From Takakia lepidozioides (taxonomy: Eukaryota; Streptophyta; Takakiopsida; Takakiales; Takakiaceae): a stretch of DNA of 64,000 bases. The translations under genes and the position numbers were made by a program. Of the stretch, positions 13,439-24,250 are shown in pieces (the first letter of the stretch is position 1; every line of letters starts with the position of its first letter). The notes below the pieces were generated by a model that did not search any database, was not told the DNA's origin, and saw nothing but the letters and a program-made list of their open reading frames with translations. The stretch is taken from the NCBI GenBank assembly GCA_030704615.1, contig CM060733.1, positions 49,042,001 to 49,106,000 on the forward strand, given 5' to 3'.

Positions 13439-16183
13439 AAGTACTTGTTAAAAATCCGATCAAGGTGATGCCACTGAGGGTCGCGGCAATGGTTGCCAAA
13501 TCGAACCACCTCCCCAGCAAATATTTTCAGCTCATCCCTGTCACCCCCATAAATATTATTAGAAAAAAAGGTCTGAGTCAGGATTAAGTAGACCTCTACC
13601 ATGATCTGTGCACGTGTTTTGTCGGGATATGGAAGAGAGAGAGAATGTACTCATAAGACGTTTGCCGTAGCCTTGTGGCCATAGACACTGCGCCCGGTTT
13701 GAACAGAAACAGAGGGAATAGACACTCTTTTTGTGAGGGGCTCACTCCAGTAGTGGGACTTACCTTGACATGGAGCCAATGGGTGCTTGAACCAAGATTT
13801 AGATGGAAGACTAAATTGACAATACGCGGACCACTTTCTGGATTAGTTCGGGCTTTCCAGATATCCTCTAGAAACTCTTCACACTAGCATCAATCTGCTG
13901 TGTGTGAGCAGCCCAAAAGTTAGACCCCAATAGGGCTTTAGGATCAGTTTTGAGATTTTGAAAGTTGGTGAACAGAGGCGCAGCAAACCATGTTCTTGAT
14001 GTTCCTGAAGAGGGTCACTCTCTTGTGCTACGCCTTGATCTTGATCAATATCAAAGAAGTCTGTACATTGAACGTAACACAGCTTTTGGTGTTCGCATAC
14101 AGGTTGAGGACCATCCTCCACATCTTTCCCGACCCCAGAAGACCAAAGCCGGAGCCACAGCCCCTCATGCCATACTGTGTCATAAGCCTTTTTGAAATCC
14201 AGGAAGACAAAAGTGGGCTTTCCTTGTTTTTTCCTTCCCTGGATAATCTGGCTTAGAGTAAAGATATGGTTGCTGCAGCCGCTGTCTCCGAAAGCCAGCC
14301 TGGCCTTCATGAAAACCACCTCTAGACTCCGAAGGGAGAGAGAGAATGTACTCATAAGACGTTGTTTGCCTTGTGGCCATTGACCCCGCGCCCAGTTTGA
14401 GCGGAACACAAAGGGACAGAACCTACCTTTGTCAGGGGCTGACGCCCGTAGTAAGACTTAACCTTGGAACAATTGATCGAGTTTTCCAGATCCCTTTACA
14501 CAGCATCAACCTGTTGTGTGTGGTTTGCCAATAACTAGCCCCAAAAGGGCCTGGACTTTTGGCTCAGCCTCGAGACTTTCAAAGTTGGTAAACAGAGGTA
14601 CAGGCACAATTCCTTGATAGGTTTGAAGAGAGTCTCTCTGGTGAGAGAACCCCGGACAATGAATCAGAAAATAGAGAGAGAGAGATGAGCACAGACTTAA
14701 ACGCCCATTAAGGGCATACCTCTTATCAGCTGCTGCAATCCGCTTCAACTCTTCCAGGTTGGTTGACACCAAGAGTTGTACACCCTCTGAGAGAAGGGTC
14801 TCTTCCTTCAGCACCCTCATTTCCTCTTCGCCCAGTGACTGCCTCAAATTACACCCCTTCACAATAGTATTTGCAACTTCAAAAGCCAGAATACCTATCT
14901 TGTTGCCTTTTGGGGCCACCCCAGATGCAAATCCACGACCCGGGTTTAGGTTGGTCATGGTACTCCCTAGAGTGTCCAGTGCTTCCACTGCCTTCCCCAA
15001 GCTTGCTGTCCCCGCTCCCCTTAATACCTCCCCCACCTGCCAATTTGCTTTGCATCAATCCCTCTTGCACATCCAATGGCAATGCTACCTTGCTGGTAGC
15101 ATAATGGGCCTCTCTCCCTTTCCCACTTCCCAATTACCCACCAGTCCGAAGCCAGTATGACTACGCTCAGGAGATGGGTTATGCATTGCAGAGAATTCAC
15201 ATAAATATCTTTACCAATCCTTGGCATGTTTCTGTTCAAATCCCCTGGAGAATCCCTGTGAAGTTTGACTCTTGCTCTCAGAAAATCACCAAGTGCACGT
15301 TTCTACAGCGTTGACAGAATGCTGGTGTGGCTAAAGGTGCTGACTCTGCTCTCAACTGAAACAATCTTCTTTCTTTAAAAGACCAGAAGACTCATCCTTA
15401 ACTTCTGTGATAGTCCACCTTTACAAGTACAGCGGTCCCCCCTTGGCAAATATGTGGAAACAAAACTCACAGATTAGAATCCTTTTTATGATTATCTAGC
15501 TGTCTCCTCCCATGTGTTCCTAAAGTGGCAAGAGTGATACACATGATAAATCCATGGCCAAGTTATAAGGTACCACATTATTGACCTAATGCCACACACA
15601 GTTCAGTTCGAGTAACATCGGGATCAGATAGACAACTATAATTGATGTGGATTGACAGAAAGGAAGAGGCAGAGACAATGTTGAGGAGGGGAGCTCGATA
15701 CTAGCCTGATAGATTATTGCCTGATGTAAGAATGTACTAACCCAGGAGAGCAAGAACTATTTATGTGCAATAACGTACCCTAAAGGCCCCTTTCTTGGCG
15801 ACATGAGTGGTCTTTAATCTGACAGAGATGGCCTTGTCAGAGAGCATTCTCGAAAGCCGCTTCTTCTCTTCTCTGTTTCTGTCATCTTTTTCATCTGAGT
15901 TTGCTCCATCAAAAGAACTTGTTGTTTCAAATGAGATGTCATCAATTTCAGGGCTGAAAGTCGCCCCTTTCTGACTAGTTAGTGCCAAAGAACCTGGCTC
16001 CTGCAGCCCTTTCTCCATCGCCTCCATGGTCCTTAGGGGCATTGCATACTGATGCAGAACAGGCCTGCTTGCAAATGCATTATTTGGTGATGGCCATGGC
16101 TGGCCGACTTGGCTATGGTGGTTCTCAATCTCACCATCAGACAATAGTTCCACAGGCGCCCTTCTTGAGCAAGCTGTCCCCAT
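6891..16183 (-). CDS. PSI1: PSK SIMULATOR (PSI1)-like protein, DUF3475 and DUF668, 12 exons
   Basis: Exons on the minus strand are 16183-15779, 15036-14720, 13537-13445, 12496-12406, 12061-11905, 11469-11372, 11042-10973, 10500-10400, 10186-10070, 8328-8252, 7848-7804 and 7485-6891. They sum to 2166 nt, exactly 721 codons plus stop, with every phase consistent. The protein starts MGTACSRR, a likely myristoylation and acylation signal as in plant PSI proteins. DUF3475 follows at about residues 180-240 (KIGILAFEVANTIVKG, LLSEGVQLLVST, LKRIAAADKR), then ELYHELHALDRF and KSLW-type KKRSLWAKILEEV. DUF668 is at about 425-520 (GLALHYANIINQIDNL, RPNSVPPNTRDTLYQGLP, WLVPVAANTTKAHHGFGWVGEWANTG). A serine-rich tail ends in DVIDRVDSL. 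Arabidopsis PSI proteins act in growth linked to phytosulfokine signalling; function here is by homology. Introns hold many LINE fragments, but the coding parts look intact. Confidence 0.93.
8429..10010 (-). mobile_element. 5'-truncated non-LTR (LINE) retrotransposon in PSI1 intron 9
   Basis: Read on the minus strand it begins in a reverse transcriptase block (KKAYDTVW-like, near 9965-10005), then RT palm and thumb pieces (NVSKCAV and IPVLPSYTYLGVEFSSSCNWDA, 9380-9600). A C-terminal cysteine cluster follows near 8750-8830 (QCPMC..) and then the VPAPLFTNFQNLEVEPKALTLLGSNCW block at 8560-8690. The 3' terminus is the family end near 8429. Stops and frameshifts break it. It is in the same orientation as PSI1 and lies wholly between exons 9 and 10. 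Confidence 0.8.
10800..10915 (-). mobile_element. Short 3'-end stub of the LINE family
   Basis: GAGAGAATGTACTCATGCC, then GCAAACATTAGCC and GGCCATTGACCCCGC, match the 3' terminal sequence seen in the copies at 11690, 13199, 13638 and 14336. Only the last ~110 bp are present, in PSI1 intron 7, in sense orientation. Confidence 0.6.
11690..11870 (-). mobile_element. LINE 3'-end fragment with (TC)n tail
   Basis: It starts on the plus strand with GAGAGAGAGAATGTACTCATAAGACG (the reverse complement of the LINE 3' end and tail) and runs through TAGTG(T)GACTTACCTTGG. It lies in PSI1 intron 5, sense to the gene, 35 bp from exon 5. It contains AAGGTAAGTC when read with the gene. Confidence 0.7.
12566..12716 (-). 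mobile_element. LINE 3'-end fragment with (CTGT)n tail
   Basis: A (GACA)n run at about 12566-12588 adjoins AATGCACCCATAAGACG, GTTTACAGTAGCC and GTAGTGGGACTTACC, the family 3' end. The tetranucleotide tail differs from the dinucleotide tails of other copies. It lies in PSI1 intron 3, sense to the gene. Confidence 0.7.
13199..13384 (-). mobile_element. Two adjacent LINE 3'-end stubs
   Basis: AGAGAATGTACTCAT occurs at about 13199 and again at about 13340, each followed by the family sequence. The first copy runs ~135 bp to CGACTTATCTTGG and the second only ~45 bp. Both are in PSI1 intron 3, sense to the gene. The tandem arrangement suggests two insertions at a preferred spot or a local duplication. 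Confidence 0.65.
13398..13437. repeat. (GA)n microsatellite beside a PSI1 splice donor
   Basis: A run of about 15-18 GA units ends a few bases from the exon 3 donor of PSI1 (exon ends at 13445). On the gene strand intron 3 therefore opens GTACTTTCTCTC and goes straight into a CT tract. Length variation here would lie next to a splice site. Confidence 0.85.
13638..14335 (-). mobile_element. LINE fragment with reverse transcriptase segment
   Basis: On the minus strand the RT core is visible at about 14190-14330 (IFTLSQIIQGRKKQGKPTF, then FLDFKKAYDTVW), followed by YANTKSCV and DFFDIDQ pieces with frameshifts. The family 3' block (NCW..AHTQQID) follows, and the end near 13638 has a (TC)n tail. 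The piece carries RT motifs fused to the 3' end without the thumb region of the 8429-10010 copy, so it has an internal deletion. It is in PSI1 intron 2. Confidence 0.8.
14336..14640 (-). mobile_element. LINE 3'-end fragment
   Basis: It opens on the plus strand with GAGAGAGAGAATGTACTCAT and continues through GGACAGAACC, GTAAGACTTAACCTTGG and the VPLFTNFESLEAEPK-type coding block (about 14540-14615, minus). It directly abuts the RT-bearing copy at 13638-14335. It ends about 80 bp from PSI1 exon 2. Confidence 0.75.
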
Positions 16184-18062
16184 GCTTTCCTCTCCCAGAA
16201 CAGACAGATGACTGAGAAAGAGTATGGGGAGAGACAGACAGGGGATTGAAAGAGGAAGCGGTCGGAAAGGGAAAGAGAGTAACGTGGTAGTAAAGAACCC
16301 TGTGCTAACTAAAGAGTTAGGACCAAGCTTCTCTGCTTCTAGTCCCAAAATCTCCTCACTTGATGCAAATGCTAATAGGCGAATGGAAATTACTCTACTA
16401 AAAGCTGAGGTTTCGTGTATGGAGCTTCTAGGGCACGAGGATAGTAAAGAGGGGGATCGATTGTATGCGGAGGACCAAAATGAAAGCTAAAGTGATGAAT
16501 TGTTGAGTCTGAGAGTGAGTACGTCTTGAACCTGCAGTAACCTGCTAGGCGGATGACCATGAAAGGTGGCAGGTTGTTTGATTGCTGGTACTGGGTGTCG
16601 GAGTGTCTCTTCCAACGCCTGCTTCTACCTCCGGAGTTCTGCCTGTCGTGCTTTCTCATGTTGCACAAATTTCGAAATTCACATTGTAGCCATGGAGAAA
16701 GCTTTCAGCAGTTCTGAGTTTTTGGTAGACAATCCACCTGGCTAGGCCTCTTGGTCTGTCTACCTGTCTATCACTATGAACAGCCAATCATTGAAGATCT
16801 TCATTTCTCTAAGACACTGCATTCAACTGTGGATGTGAAATTCAGTTGTATCAAGTACGAGCTGGAGGAATCATAAAGATCACTGCAAATTGGAACGAGA
16901 ACTGTTTATTTGTATCGACTCCGCGCAGTATTCCCAACAACTACCTCATTGTCAGTTTCCCCGAGCTTAATCACCAGACCCGCCTTTCTACCCTTCGCCA
17001 TCTTCTCTCTTGTCGACATGAAAATATCCACCCGCATCTGACCATGCTATGACTCTTTAGAAGTGCCTTGAAAGCAATGTATGCTCCATGAATGGCTAAC
17101 AACCTCAGTTGACCAAACAGTGCTGCCGTATTCTGTCATATTCCCCCCAGCCGACTCTGAGGGACGTATGGCTTACAACATATTCAGCTTGTCATTCACA
17201 TGTTGATCGTACACTATCCGAGTCAATCGCAACGCTTGTTCCTGCTCCTCCAGTCCACTACTCAGGGCAGAGCGACACACAAAAGATAAGAGAAGGCAGA
17301 AGAAGCAATCGGACAGAGCGCCGACCTAAAAGTAAAATGAACAAGTTGCAAAGGACACTAGAACTGCAAATCAACAAGGAAAAAGCCATAAGACGAGTCA
17401 GAGGCAAAGTAAGAAAGAGAAATCAAAACATCCAGCTTTGTGGACAATTCAGTTCCCTCCATAGACTTTTGCATGCACGACCGTGTGTCAAATCTTCCCA
17501 AAAAAACTGCGCCTGGATGCACGAGCAGCACCACAGCGAGACCGAAAGGCTCTGCTGAGCAGTCAACACTCTTCCCACTAACAAGTCACTAACCTTCTCA
17601 CTGATCACGCTTCTCACTAATCACACCCTCGAAGCCTCAGACTTCGACTGGATTAGTGAGTCATCTCGTTTAGTTAGTGACAAGCCGTGATTAGTGACAT
17701 GGGCCGGTGGGCCCGACTCCTCGCTGGAGGATATAAATTTCCATTTGCTCTTAACTAATAATTCGGACGTCCAATTAATTATAATTAATTACTAGCTCGG
17801 ACCACCGGCTGTAGGCGGTCGTCCGACAGGATCACGGCAGGCGATCCCAACGCTGAGAACGAATAGAATCTGAGAAATGGACGAATGTCGTTCTTCTTTC
17901 GGGTTTGGGTTGGGTCAGTAGGATGAGATCACGTTTCCTGGGAACGTGGGAACATGGGAACATAGTCACGTAGAAAAGGAGGAATGTTTCCAAGTTTGGA
18001 GTAGCACGTGGGTCAGTGCGCCAGCCCACTTGCGAGGTATGGATGAAATTTAGAGGTGACAT
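16184..18062. other. Region upstream of PSI1; no other gene seen
   Basis: This should hold the PSI1 leader and promoter. An open frame continues ahead of the PSI1 ATG to 16348, but the MG-acylation start at 16183 is the family start. The plus-strand frame at 17109-17558 is not convincing. Near 17590-17700 CACTAATCAC and GATTAGTGAG occur as opposed copies several times, a small inverted-repeat cluster that could be regulatory. Confidence 0.4.
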
Positions 18063-19489
18063 TGGATTGGCCCTTCACACATCCATCTATGAGGTCGTTC
18101 TTTGACCTGAGTTGACCAAGCCGCCGGAAAATTAGCGGCATCTTCCGGCATAGACATCTGGGCGACGAAATCGGTGCTCCTACGGTTTGTAATTTTATTT
18201 ATTTTTTCTTATTTTTTTCGGTTTGTAATTTTTTAAGAAAAAATACAATTAGTTTTTCTTTTTCTTTTTCTTTTTTTCTTTTCTTTTTTTTTACTGGAAA
18301 AGGGGAGTTACACAGCCCCCTACGTTATATTGAAAGAAGACAAGGAAAAAGAGTCGAAATCTTTTCAAAATATACTCCGGTCGCTAGGCTATTCGGACGG
18401 TACCTATTGGAAAGCCCTCGATGAGGAGGGGTGCACCGACTTGGTCTCATAATTTTTGGACCTGTGGTGTGGGTGTATATATCTGTTTACATATTCTATT
18501 TCAGGTGCGTTTTCCTTTGTAATCTAGTCAGTGATTCATCCACGGAATTTCCAGGTAGAAAAATAATAAGCAGATTTTAGCTTGGACAAACATGACACGC
18601 AGTGGAGCATCACGGCCCACTGTGGATTCAAGCCCGGACGCATCGTGGAATTTTCGGGGAGCCTTCAAGGTTTGAATCCACAATGGCCGAGCGGTTTTGC
18701 ATACATAAAGCTTTTTTTTACTTTCAATGAGACAGTAGATATACAGATGTATTCGGTTTTCAGAGGTAAGATGAGTGGGATTTGGACAGTCCCAAGGAAG
18801 GTGTGGTGCAATTGTCTTGGTCCAGTATTCCCCAAGACCAGGCCGGAGGTGGGACACAGTGCACTTGGTTTGGAACGGTCCTGGGAGTTCACCTAGTCAA
18901 CAACTCGCATTCAACGGCTTGTAGAAATCACTAATAGGTTCAACAACCCCAAGTTTGACATGCCAAGTTGCCGCTATGGAGCTCATTTGGGAGGGGGAAA
19001 TAAGAAAAGATGGAAGGATGCCAGACCACTTGAGTCTAGATTTAAGTGGAAGAACGAGTTACATATAGCAATAAAAAATTAATAGTTTATCTTTATATTT
19101 AATCTTTTTTTAGTTATTTTTAGTATTCATCTTTTTAGTCATAACCTAAACTTATTATAATCATTAAAAGTTATATTATTGTACGAATTAAATCAACACA
19201 TATTTATTATTAAAAATAATAGAACATTATTCAAAATTTAATTTTTATACAACCAGTCACTTGTAACTACACAATGCTCTTAAACTTGTAAAATCAAGTA
19301 TGTTATATATATATGTGTATATATATATTCAAAGATCTATCACACAACATTCAGTCTCACTTTCATTTTCTAAACATCTAAAGATCGGACATGTAACAAT
19401 CTGATTCTAAGTATTTCAATCTATTTTTTTCTTTCTACTGTAATTAATTAAGAGAGTAGGACTATAGGCAACATTGTCAAAAACTGCGT
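18063..19489. other. Non-coding, with T-rich tract and an imperfect inverted repeat
   Basis: 18196-18295 is almost pure T with A and C interruptions. CACTGTGGATTCAAGCC (about 18617) and GGTTTGAATCCACAATGGC (about 18669) are imperfect reverse complements about 35 bp apart, so the RNA could fold. Base composition turns AT-rich from about 19060. No gene recognised. Confidence 0.45.
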
Positions 19490-20540
19490 CTTTGTTTCTG
19501 TTGCTTGTTTATGTTTCTCTGTTCTTCCGGTTCTTTGGCAATGTTTTTTTTAGTTCTTCTCAGTAGTTTTTTTTATCTTTGTTCTTCACTTTTGGCTCTC
19601 TGTTTACGTTTCTTTCTAATCTCTAGTCTTTCTGTGTGAGTTTTTCGTTAGAATAGAACTTTCTCTTCTTTTTTCTCTTTTATTTTGTTGTCTTTTTTTT
19701 CCTTGAAAACTCTATAAGTATGCAAAAAGAGGATCATTTCCTTCACTTTCTTTTACAAGCAAGCTTTTTGTATAGAATAGAATCGTCTCTCAGTTCTGCT
19801 CTTTTGCCATCGTTTGTGTTTCTTCTTTGCTTCTGTTGTTTGTTTATGTTTCTTTGTTCTTTCGGTTTGTGGCAAAATAGAACTGTCTCTTAGTTCTTTT
19901 CAATAGCCTTCATTTGTTTTTTTCTTTCACTTTCTGTTCTTCGTTAATGTTTCTTTCTGTCTCTGTTCTTTGTATTTCTGTGTTAGTTGTTCAGCGGAAT
20001 AGAACTTTCTATTCGTTCTTTCTCTTTCGTTTTGTTTTCTTTCCTCTTTATTTGTGTTTCTTCTTTGCTTTTGTTGTTTGTTTATGTTGCTTTGTTCTTT
20101 CGGTTCTGTGGCAAAATGAATTGTCTCCTAGTTCTAATTTTGAGTAGCTTTCATTTGTTTTTGTCCTTCGCTTTCTGTTCTTTGTTTATGTTTCTTTCCG
20201 ATCTTTATTCTTTGTATTCCTGTGTGAATTGTACAGCAAAATAGAACTTTCCATTCTTTCTTTTTCTTCGTTCAGTCTCTTTCGTTTTGTTTCTTTCTTC
20301 TTCGTTTGTCTTTCTTCTTTGCTTCTGTTGTTCTTTCAGTTCTGTGGCAAAATAGAACTATCTCCTAGTTCTTCTGAGTAGCCTTCATTTGTTTTTTTTC
20401 TTTCACTTTCTGTCTTTTTTTATATTTCTTTTTTATCTTTGTTCTTTGTATTTTTGTGTGAGTTGCTCAGTGGAATAGAACTTTCCATTCTTTCTTTCTC
20501 TTCGTTCTTTCTCTTTCGTTTTGTTTTGTTTTGTTTTCTT
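19490..20540. repeat. Pyrimidine-rich tandem array, ~237-bp unit, about 4 copies
   Basis: TGGCAAAATAGAACT followed by GTAGCCTTCATTTG-like sequence recurs at about 19870, 20108 and 20344. GAATAGAACTTTC-like sequence recurs at about 19650, 19997, 20236 and 20470. The steps are 233-240 bp. The strand is about 80% pyrimidine. Open frames within it (for example 19914-20147) only reflect the T-rich composition. Confidence 0.8.
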
Positions 20541-21663
20541 CTAACATATCAGACACACTATCAGATAACTACCAAAAACACTATCTTATATTTCCAAGAA
20601 ATCATCAAAATTCATTACACTGTGATTATGCCACTTGAATGTTACATCATAATCTATAGTATATATGATATTCAAGCATGATATCAATATAGTATATACA
20701 ACTTAGAATTATAAATATTTAATTATAATCAAAATTTTATATATAATATAAATAAGTATATAAAAATGAATATTTATATTATATTATATTTAATAATAAA
20801 TAAGTGTATTTTAAAATCTAGCTATAACCTAACGACGTCGCTACATAAATCAACTATCATTCTATCCATCAACCAGTCAATTATCATTCCATACATTATC
20901 ATAAATCAATCATTATCAGTTACAATCATGTGTTATTTTTACTCACTACATATTTTATTTATTCATATCACTTTATATCTTATCATTATATTTTCATATT
21001 TCAAATTTAAAATATTATTATTTATATAAATGAAAATACTAAGATATTTATTTAATAAAATAAAAATTTATTTATTTATTTATTTAAACATAATTATGTA
21101 TATTACATATTATAAAAATAAATATATTATCAATTTATGTCATGCTTTCAATGTCAGATTCATCATTCCAATTTAAATCTAATCAATCAAGTTATCTATC
21201 ATATTACATCTCAAGAACTTCAAATATTTCAAATATACTATTTATATTAACGAATTTATTTAATGAATAATAATTTTAAATAAAATGTATATATAATAAT
21301 ATAAGATGTATTAAAGACTTTAAATATAAATCAATATATAATGTATAATGTATAATACTATATTGTATCATGTTTCCAACCTCAGATTTCATCATTTAAA
21401 TAAATTCAAAACCTTTATGGTTAATATTTAAGGCCTTTGGGCCATAATTTTGTATGCTATAATGGATAGCTATAAGGGTTCGAATCCCTATACAAAAATA
21501 TTTTTTTTGGTGAAAACCAGGTTGAAACCAGTCCAATCTGATATAGGAGTTCATATTCGTATATTGTATAATGTGTATATATCTATATGTATACATCAAA
21601 TATGACATGTATAATATTGATCGTAATCTGATATACCAATAATGACGCAATAAGAAATCTTTA
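20541..21663. other. AT-rich non-coding region
   Basis: Very high A+T with short runs of ATTT and TATATA repeats. The frames at 20766-21029 and 21396-21650 are composition artefacts. A 48-bp stretch at about 21449-21496 can form an acceptor-like stem and has a T-loop (GGTTCGAATCC), but it lacks an anticodon arm and is not called as a tRNA. Confidence 0.5.
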
Positions 21664-22520
21664 GAGTGATTCTAAGAAACTCTTGGTGTGAATGTGTTGT
21701 TTTTTTAATCACTCTAAAAAATCCTTAGAGCGGTTCTAAGGGATCCTTAGAGCGATTGCAAATAGCAATATAGTTTATTTTGTTTTCTTGCTCTAAGTGA
21801 TGCTTAGATCAAATGTGAATAGCCATTTAGATTTTTTTTGTTTTCCCGCTCTAATAAATCCTTAGAGCGGCTCTGAAGGATCCTTAGAGCAAATACAAAT
21901 AGCAATTTAGCTTTTTTTGTTTCCCTGTGGTAGAAAATCCTAGAACGGTTTAGAGCGGCTCTAAGGGATCCTTATACCGAATGTAAATAGTAATTTATCT
22001 TTTTTTATTTTCTTACTCTAACTAATACTTAGATCGAAAGTAAATAGCAAATCAGTTTTTTTTGTTTTTCCACTCTAAAAAACCCCTAGCTCTAAAGGAT
22101 TCTTAGAGCAAATATAAATAGCAATTTAGCTTTTTCTGTTTTCCCGCTGTATGAAATCCTTAGAGTGGCTTAGAGCGGCTCTAAGGGATCCTTAGAATGA
22201 ACGTAAATAGTAATTTAGCTTGTTCTATTTTCCCAATCTAACAAATCCTTACATTGGCTCTAAGGATATTAAGGGATAGTTAGAATAAATGTAAAAAATA
22301 TGTTAAGTTTATCTTCTTCGTCATGGTTGACCGATTTGTTTTCCTGCTCTATGAAATCCTTAGAGCGGCTTAGAACGCTATAAGGGATCCTTACAATGAA
22401 CGTAAATAGAAATGTAGTTTTTTTTTATTTTTCCAATTTAAGAAATCCTTACATTTGCTCTAAGGGATCATTAGAATAAATGTAAAAAATATATTAGGGT
22501 TTTTTTTCTTGGTCATGGTT
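21664..22520. repeat. Tandem array built on a TTAGAGC palindrome, about 8 units
   Basis: Each unit has AAATCCTTAGAGCGGCTCTA followed by AGGGATCCTTAGA, then GAA(T/C)GTAAATAG(C/T)AATTTAGC, then a T-rich run and TTTTCCCGCTCTAA. Units start near 21741, 21867, 21967, 22095, 22187, 22270, 22387 and 22468, so length varies from about 80 to 127 bp. The core CTTAGAGC/GGCTCTAAG is an inverted repeat and overlaps a second palindrome, GGATCC. The later units are the most diverged. Confidence 0.8.
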
Positions 22521-23398
22521 GACTGTTGAGGCCATAAGGCATCCTTTGAGATTTAACTCTTCTTCCCCTTCAATAATTCAACTATTAACAATATAGTTAT
22601 TTGGCTAAAAATAATGTGATTTTTTGGTTTAGCCAGAACTTGTCCTGTTGTCTTGCCGAGAAACAAAAACTTGGCACTAGCTGGCATCCTAAAAACAGTG
22701 AGGACAACAACTTACGGATATATGTATAACTTCAATGGATGCATATATACTACAATAACTTCAATGGATGAATTATATGTACTCTATTATAGATTAATAT
22801 TGTATTCGCTAGTTTTGTTGACTTAGAAGTTTTGGTGACATTGCTCTTGAAAATTTGTATATGATTGTAACAATGACCTGTATGTTGTACTTGTAATGCT
22901 TATATTGGAAAAATCAATTTTTCTCTGTAAGGGCTCCTGAGTCCTGGTGATGTGATGGTGGTGTTGCTACCGTAGATTTTCAGAACCATAAACTGTATCT
23001 TGTGTCGGACAGCATTCTCACATTATGGATGAATATTTTGATAGTGGATGAACATGGATTATAAAATAACAGTATCTAGTCAATGCATGGATAAGTAGAA
23101 ATTTATTTAGTAAATTTGAAATTTCTTTCAATCACACTTTCTTTCACTAAATGTAACTTTGAATTTTGTGTAGCCTTAGTTAGGAAGTCACATTGCTAGC
23201 TGTAGAGGAAGGGCTTCCGTGAAGCCAACAGGTGTGGAGTCTAACATGGTCATTGAATGACAGAGAGATTTTCAAATGCTCTGCATTGTCGTGATATCTT
23301 GACAATGATGATCTTTTACATGTAGATAAACAAGGCGTGGGATACACGGAGGCCCCGCCATTCTTTTATTGATATGAAGTGTAAAAAAGAAAAAAGGA
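22521..23398. other. No gene or repeat recognised
   Basis: AT-rich, no frame of note. Confidence 0.4.
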
Positions 23399-23652
23399 GG
23401 GACTACGCATCAAGTTGGCCAAAGTGACCTTAACCTTACATCATGGGTTGTTCCCATGAGACTTAATGGGAACATGAAAGTTTTTAGTTCCCAAGTTGGG
23501 AACATGTTACACTTCATGCTGCCAGACCTAGGGACTTCGCATCAAGTTGGCCAAAGTGACCTTAACCTTATATCATGGGTTGTTCCCATGAGACTTAATG
23601 GGAACATGAAAGTTTTTAGTTCCCAAGTTGGGCACATGTTACACTTCATATA
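23399..23652. repeat. Tandem duplication, 132-bp step
   Basis: GCATCAAGTTGGCCAAAGTG begins at about 23407 and again at about 23539. The copies, from GGGACT to GTTACACTTCAT, differ at only a few positions. Each contains small nested inverted parts (TGTTCCCATGAG, TGGGAACATG). Confidence 0.9.
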
Positions 23653-23659
23653 ACAACCA

Positions 23660-24250
23660 ACATGTAGCCCAGCACTAAGGGCATATACGAGTGTTGGGCG
23701 GTTCTTAGTTTTTTTTAATATACGCCGGGTCCGGATACTTGATAAATTAGTGAATGATATATCCTGTAGATCTGGATATTTTAATTGATTAAAATTCTAA
23801 TAAAATATTAATATTTGATTTGATTTTCTTGTATCCGGTTGAGATCCGGTATTCTGGCTACATATCCGGATACAATCCGGTTATTAAATCTGTTTATATC
23901 GGGCGGGTAGGATCCTATCCAGATCCTCCGTTTTATGTATCCGCTGGATATAAATGATAGCCGGATATCAAATAGTTGCCGGATCCGGATCCGGATACAT
24001 TGATATCCGGGTTGATATCCTACTATTGATATCCTGATGACTCTATATCCGCCCAACACTGGCATATACCCTCTTACGAGTGGTTGTGGGTTCAAACCAC
24101 CCTATTGGTTGTTACAAAGGTGTCGGTAGGAAGTAGCCCTTCTGGGTCAAGCGACAACATAAGTTATGCTTGCTTCGGCAACGCGTCCAACCCTGTCGGG
24201 GCAGGGCCAATAAACCTTATGGCTCTTTTCTACTATTTCATTTTATTTTA
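23660..24250 (+). mobile_element. Probable tRNA-headed SINE, split by a hAT-type MITE
   Basis: If the MITE at 23689-24061 and one target duplication are removed, GTAGCCCAGCACTAAGGG (A-box-like) runs into CTCTTACGAGTGGTTG and GTGGGTTCAAACCACC (B-box-like), at about the spacing of a tRNA promoter. A body follows (GGTGTCGGTAGG, GTAGCCCTTCTGGG, ATGCTTGCTTCGGC), ending in T-rich sequence near 24250. A related piece (GCAGTAGCCCTTTCGAG, ACACTTGCTTTG) lies at about 25340-25395. The class is inferred from the internal promoter boxes. Confidence 0.55.
23689..24061. mobile_element. hAT-type MITE, 373 bp, with 8-bp target duplication
   Basis: The ends are GAGTGTTGGGCGG and CCGCCCAACACTG (inverted, one mismatch), matching the CAGTG-type ends of hAT transposons. 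GCATATAC flanks it on both sides (23681-23688 and 24062-24069). The inside is rich in TATCCGGAT motifs that pair with each other. The minus-strand frame at 23808-24095 is a by-product of these repeats. Confidence 0.8.

Noticed and set aside
17109-17558. 149-codon plus-strand frame upstream of PSI1
   Set aside because: Low-complexity basic sequence with no recognisable domain; probably chance.
21449-21496. tRNA gene
   Set aside because: A T-loop and an acceptor-like pairing are present, but the stretch is about 48 nt and has no anticodon arm; at best a relic.
23808-24095. 95-codon minus-strand frame rich in RI and GY repeats
   Set aside because: It translates the TATCCGGAT repeats of a MITE.
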